A DNA stretch of 64,000 bases from Ignavibacteriales bacterium (GTDB lineage Bacteria; Bacteroidota; Ignavibacteria; Ignavibacteriales; Ignavibacteriaceae). Shown here in pieces: positions 60,845 to 64,000 of this stretch. Every line of letters begins with the position of its first letter. Within the stretch, counting starts at the first letter, position 1. The DNA is taken from positions 372,001-436,000 of the forward strand of contig JADJMD010000013.1 in NCBI GenBank assembly GCA_016709765.1, given 5' to 3'. Both the position numbers and the translations under genes were made by a program. A model generated the notes under the pieces. That model searched no databases. It was not told where the DNA came from and saw nothing but the letters and a program-made list of their open reading frames with translations.

Positions 60845-63247
60845 TTACAACAAAGATTCTTTCAATCTCCTTGCTACTGCAACAAAGAAACCAAGCACCA
60901 TTACAATTACGCCTATCCATACAAGACTAATATATGGTTTTACACTTGCAGTAACGGATAACACTTCTTGTTTTTGTTCAACAACTTGCTGCGGAGTATC
61001 ATTTAAAGATGTAATTGATACTTCGATCATTTGAGCAGTAAGATTTGTTAGTTGAATTTTTAGTCCGGCATTTTTAGAAACAAAATCCGTAAACTGAATT
61101 TCGCCGCTAACGCTTTTTCTAAACAGCTCAAACTCTTCTTTTTTATCATTTGTTACTATCGTTAAGTTTGCACCCATTTGAAAATCTTTACCTGCCTGCA
61201 TATCAGCCATAGTTTCAGATGAGATATCAAATTTATCAAATGAAATTTTTGAATTCTTATATTCTGTTATTTTTCCTTTTTCAAGTTGAACAGTTTCTCC
61301 ACTACCAGCACTTTGATTTGTTCCTTCATCAAAGCCGAGTGGTGCAATGTAAACATCTTTAGAGAAAAGATTAAGTATAGCAGGTTCGCGCATAAGACTG
61401 TTATTATAATCGGAGATATACATTATTGGAGAAACGGTATGAACATTATTCCCTTTTTTCATATTTATGTTAAAGGCAAATTTTGTGTTATTCTCAATTG
61501 GGGTATAACCTGTAAAAGTCATTTCATAACCGAATGCAGTTGTTGGTTTATCTTTTATAAGTTCAACATTCATCTGATCGCTGTAGGCAGCAGAACCAAC
61601 TATACCCAGAATAAACAGTGCTATCCCAATATGCGCTACATAGCCACCAAGATTTTTTAGATTTCCTTTAACAATTTTAAAAGCAATTTCTGCGTTTACA
61701 ACAAGCGCAAATATTGATGAGAAGGTAAGAATAATCATCATTATTTTATGCACCCCACCAATTACTACAACTGCTATCGTAAGTACAATACTTACGATTA
61801 CAGAAATTGTTGATTCCTTTAATAGGTCTTTTGTGTTAGTGCTCTTCCATTTGATAAGTAAGCTAAGTCCGTTTAACAATCCAATAATAATTGCAATTGG
61901 TAAATGCATTTCATCGTAGAAAAAAGTATCAACAGCATTTCCAAATAATGGAGCAGATGTACCAACAAGAACAATAATTGCAGAGGCTACAAGTATAATG
62001 GAGGCTGTAAATAAGGATAGTTCACGTGAAAGAACGCTTTCTTCATAAACAGTTTTATCATCTAAGTGCTTCCATCTAAATGCTATGCTACCGAATCCAA
62101 GTAAAATAAATGTTCCTATAAACACTACAAGAAATAAATAAACTAGTTGTCCGGGGTCAACAAACGAGTGCACTGAGGCATCACCAAGCACCCCACTTCT
62201 TGTTAAGAATGTGCTGTACAAAACCAAAACATATGTTAAAATGCTAAGAATAAGATTTGTCTTTGCATATCTTCCAATTCCATCAGTGGATTTTAAACTT
62301 CTTTTTTGCACAAGCATAGTGTGGATTGAAGCAACTCCAATTAACCACGGAATCAAGCTTGAATTTTCTACAGGATCCCATGCCCAATATCCACCCCAGC
62401 CAAGCATTTCATAAGCCCAATATCCGCCCATCATAATTCCTAGACCAAGAATTCCAGTTCCTGCAAGCACCCACGGCAACGATTGATTAACCCATTCACG
62501 ATAATCATTTTTCATTAAAGCTGCCATCGCAAAAGCAAAGGGCACTGTTGCCATTGAGAATCCGATAAACAACATTGGTGGGTGAATCTGCATCCAGTAG
62601 TTTAGTAATTGCGGATTTAATCCTTTTCCATCTGCAATAAATTGATTTACCTGAACTCCTGCTTGTGCTAACAAAGCATGAAGCTCAGAGCTCATCTGTA
62701 CAAATGTCGTGTTTGACTGTTGATCTGTAAATATAAAATTTTGTATAAATGGAAGATTTAAGAATTGAGCATTAATATTTTTCACATCGACAAAAACAGG
62801 GATAGTCCAAATAAACTCAAAAGGATTTTTGAACCATGGCGAAACCATAACTAATAGAAAAGACGTCGCAAGCGCAAAAACCGCCATCACTCTTGGTTCA
62901 AGATCACCTCTCTTTGAAGAATATGATTGAAGTATTATGCCGATAATTGAAGTAAGCAGCAACCAAAGCATAAAGCTTCCTTCTTGCCCGCCCCAAAAGG
63001 ATGATAATAACAATCCTGTTGATAATGAATTTTGGCTGTAACTAAAAATATATTTGTATTGATATTGATGAGTTAAAATTGCGTACCACAAAAAAGTGGA
63101 GGCAGCTATTACAAATATTGCCATTCCGTGATAGCTGTAACGTGCAATGTTCAAGGTGTTTTTATATCCTTTGAAAGAAAGGTAATACATTACCATTGCA
63201 ATCAAACTTAATACAAGTGCAACACTTAAAAAAATACTTCCAATCAT
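60845..63247 (-). CDS. ccmF: Cytochrome c heme lyase CcmF
   Basis: An 800-residue inner-membrane protein that joins heme to apocytochrome c. The heme-binding WWD domain reads GGYWAYEMLGWGGYWAWDP (about residue 270-290). Flanking His in MWxxxxxxH-type helices and the C-terminal periplasmic domain fit the family. It is the last gene of a ccmC-ccmD-ccmE-ccmF series on this strand. The cytochromes of the nos cluster in this window would be clients. Confidence 0.95.
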   Translation of the reverse strand: MIGSIFLSVALVLSLIAMVMYYLSFKGYKNTLNIARYSYHGMAIFVIAASTFLWYAILTHQYQYKYIFSYSQNSLSTGLLLSSFWGGQEGSFMLWLLLTSIIGIILQSYSSKRGDLEPRVMAVFALATSFLLVMVSPWFKNPFEFIWTIPVFVDVKNINAQFLNLPFIQNFIFTDQQSNTTFVQMSSELHALLAQAGVQVNQFIADGKGLNPQLLNYWMQIHPPMLFIGFSMATVPFAFAMAALMKNDYREWVNQSLPWVLAGTGILGLGIMMGGYWAYEMLGWGGYWAWDPVENSSLIPWLIGVASIHTMLVQKRSLKSTDGIGRYAKTNLILSILTYVLVLYSTFLTRSGVLGDASVHSFVDPGQLVYLFLVVFIGTFILLGFGSIAFRWKHLDDKTVYEESVLSRELSLFTASIILVASAIIVLVGTSAPLFGNAVDTFFYDEMHLPIAIIIGLLNGLSLLIKWKSTNTKDLLKESTISVIVSIVLTIAVVVIGGVHKIMMIILTFSSIFALVVNAEIAFKIVKGNLKNLGGYVAHIGIALFILGIVGSAAYSDQMNVELIKDKPTTAFGYEMTFTGYTPIENNTKFAFNINMKKGNNVHTVSPIMYISDYNNSLMREPAILNLFSKDVYIAPLGFDEGTNQSAGSGETVQLEKGKITEYKNSKISFDKFDISSETMADMQAGKDFQMGANLTIVTNDKKEEFELFRKSVSGEIQFTDFVSKNAGLKIQLTNLTAQMIEVSITSLNDTPQQVVEQKQEVLSVTASVKPYISLVWIGVIVMVLGFFVAVARRLKESLL

Positions 63248-63350
63248 ATAACCTCGCTAAGCGCCTGGAGCAGAGTGCATTGAGCAATTACAAATGCAAT
63301 TATGCTAAGCGCAATATTGTTTAATAAATTTCTATAAGTAAAACTTTGAT

Positions 63351-63374
63351 AAGGTGCTATGCTCTTAGCACCTT
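63351..63374. other. Hairpin between ccmE and ccmF
   Basis: AAGGTGCTA-TGCTCT-TAGCACCTT lies 11 bases after the ccmE stop, but no T-run follows on either side, so it may slow but not stop transcription. The 138-base gap holds no other feature. Confidence 0.4.
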
Positions 63375-63385
63375 GCTATTTGCGA

Positions 63386-63775
63386 TTACATACTAGATGA
63401 CTGAACATTTTGTTCTTCGTACTTGCTGGGACATTTTGTTAAAATGTCTTTTGCATGAAAATACCCATTGCGGTATGAGCCGGTGACAACAACACTTGTC
63501 GCACTTTCAAAATTATTTGGCATAGCACCTTCGTAAATCACTTTCATTTCATTTCCGGTTACATCTTTCATTATAAATGAAAATGTATTTTGTTCACGAT
63601 TCATATCATAATTTTTTTCTTTTACCCAGCTGCCAGTAGCTTTAACTGTTTTATCTGTGGTTTTTACATTTGCAAAATTACTTTCATATTTAATATTGCT
63701 TTGTGTAAAAAGGTACGCCATTATTCCAAGGAATAATACGATGATAAATCCGCCGAAGATGTATTTATTTTTCAT
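63386..63775 (-). CDS. ccmE: Heme chaperone CcmE, Cys-type (CxxxY)
   Basis: About 129 residues: a membrane anchor (YIFGGFIIVLFLGIMAYLFT) and an OB-fold domain. The heme-binding motif is CPSKY (C-x3-Y) instead of the HxxxY of most bacteria. The Cys form is known from archaea and some anaerobic bacteria. ATG at 63775 is used; the TTG four codons earlier overlaps ccmD. It receives heme from CcmC and gives it to CcmF. Confidence 0.88.
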   Translation of the reverse strand: MKNKYIFGGFIIVLFLGIMAYLFTQSNIKYESNFANVKTTDKTVKATGSWVKEKNYDMNREQNTFSFIMKDVTGNEMKVIYEGAMPNNFESATSVVVTGSYRNGYFHAKDILTKCPSKYEEQNVQSSSM

Positions 63776-63914
63776 TTTTTTCTCCAATCATTTCTTTTTC
63801 TACTTGTTTAATTCTTTTATCAAGGCTAAACATATAACCAAAAATTCCTGCCCAAACAATAAGTACAATAATCATTACAATATAAATTGCATTTTGCGAT
63901 AGAAATTGTTCCAA
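63765..63914 (-). CDS. CcmD-like small membrane protein
   Basis: Reads from a TTG at 63914 (AGAGG upstream) to TAA at 63765: 49 residues with a single helix (AIYIVMIIVLIVWAGIFGYMF) and a charged tail (LDKRIKQVEKEM), the CcmD pattern. It starts one base after the ccmC stop and overlaps the ccmE start by 11 bases. CcmD helps release CcmE from CcmC. Confidence is limited by the TTG start. Confidence 0.7.
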   Translation of the reverse strand: MEQFLSQNAIYIVMIIVLIVWAGIFGYMFSLDKRIKQVEKEMIGEKNEK

Positions 63915-63915
63915 G

Positions 63916-64000
63916 TTAACCTCTTATTAATTGTTTATTTAATTTTTCGCGTAATAAAATTGACCTGTATCCGATATTCCACATCCAAAAATAAAGAATT
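63916..64000 (-). CDS. ccmC: C-terminal end of heme transporter CcmC (runs off window)
   Basis: The last 27 codons of a minus-strand frame ending with TAA at 63916. The end reads ILYFWMWNIGYRSILLREKL..., like the last helix and tail of CcmC/CcsA-type proteins. Its place directly before ccmD supports the call. Most of the gene is outside the window. Confidence 0.6.
   Translation of the reverse strand, partial: ILYFWMWNIGYRSILLREKLNKQLIRG

Noticed and set aside
1..64000. CRISPR arrays
   Set aside because: No regularly spaced repeat-spacer pattern of 25-40 base repeats was seen; the 9-bp and 10-bp arrays are too short.

Overview
This is an AT-rich, gene-dense bacterial chromosome segment. It most resembles the Ignavibacteria (Bacteroidota/Chlorobi supergroup). 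The reasons are a clade II (Sec-type) nitrous oxide reductase, a TonB receptor with a carboxypeptidase-regulatory N-domain, a DUF3943 protein, an S46 dipeptidyl peptidase, and promoters that fit the Bacteroidota pattern TTG-N20-TAnnTTTG. The assignment is an inference; there is no rRNA gene in the window.

Bases 1-23900 are a respiratory and efflux region, nearly all on the minus strand. It starts with the N-terminal part of nosZ and its c-type cytochrome, a GAF protein and a small cupin. A TonB receptor, small membrane/periplasmic proteins and a DUF3943 protein follow. Next is a complete YbhGFSR-like drug exporter operon (TetR, TolC, HlyD lipoprotein, two ABC ATPases, two permeases) with a second TetR gene upstream. 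A long nitrosative-stress operon (two DUF2249 proteins, two heme-copper-oxidase-like membrane proteins, MIP18/DUF59, ferredoxin, DUF6448, and a second cupin copy) sits behind an FNR/DNR-type box. Finally come a DNR-like regulator and an atypical NO reductase (catalytic subunit plus a CuA-less subunit II) with an Rrf2 regulator and a DsrE protein. NO and N2O reduction genes therefore cluster here.

Bases 23900-34450 hold a frameshifted AlkB-like gene, an HD phosphohydrolase, a structured leader with a 44-residue protein and its own terminator, and a type I restriction-modification operon. That operon also carries an OLD/RecF-like ATPase and a membrane-anchored coiled-coil protein.

Bases 34650-58500 look like an integrative, phage- or plasmid-derived element ending at tRNA-Asn. 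Its left module encodes a phiEco32-type amidoligase, a LIM-like zinc protein, a class II glutamine amidotransferase, an RHH protein, two micro-proteins, a Mu Gam-like protein, an OB-like protein and a C39-like cysteine protease. A heavy-metal RND efflux operon (39.5-45.4 kb) is embedded as cargo. The right module carries a primase-helicase with an iteron-like repeat region, RHH and DUF5659 proteins, tandem TGTACA operator arrays, a divergent degenerate-AAA regulator, an AAA ATPase, a spore-photoproduct-lyase-like radical SAM protein, a small resolvase and a large serine integrase whose reading frame ends inside the tRNA gene. The left attachment site was not found.

Bases 58500-64000 return to core genes: tRNA-Asn, an S46 peptidase and a cytochrome c maturation operon (ccmC end, ccmD, ccmE of the Cys type, ccmF). 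That operon would serve the cytochromes of the nos region. The strongest candidates for new biology are the amidoligase module, the non-canonical NO reductase and the element's radical SAM/AAA/repeat-array regulatory region.
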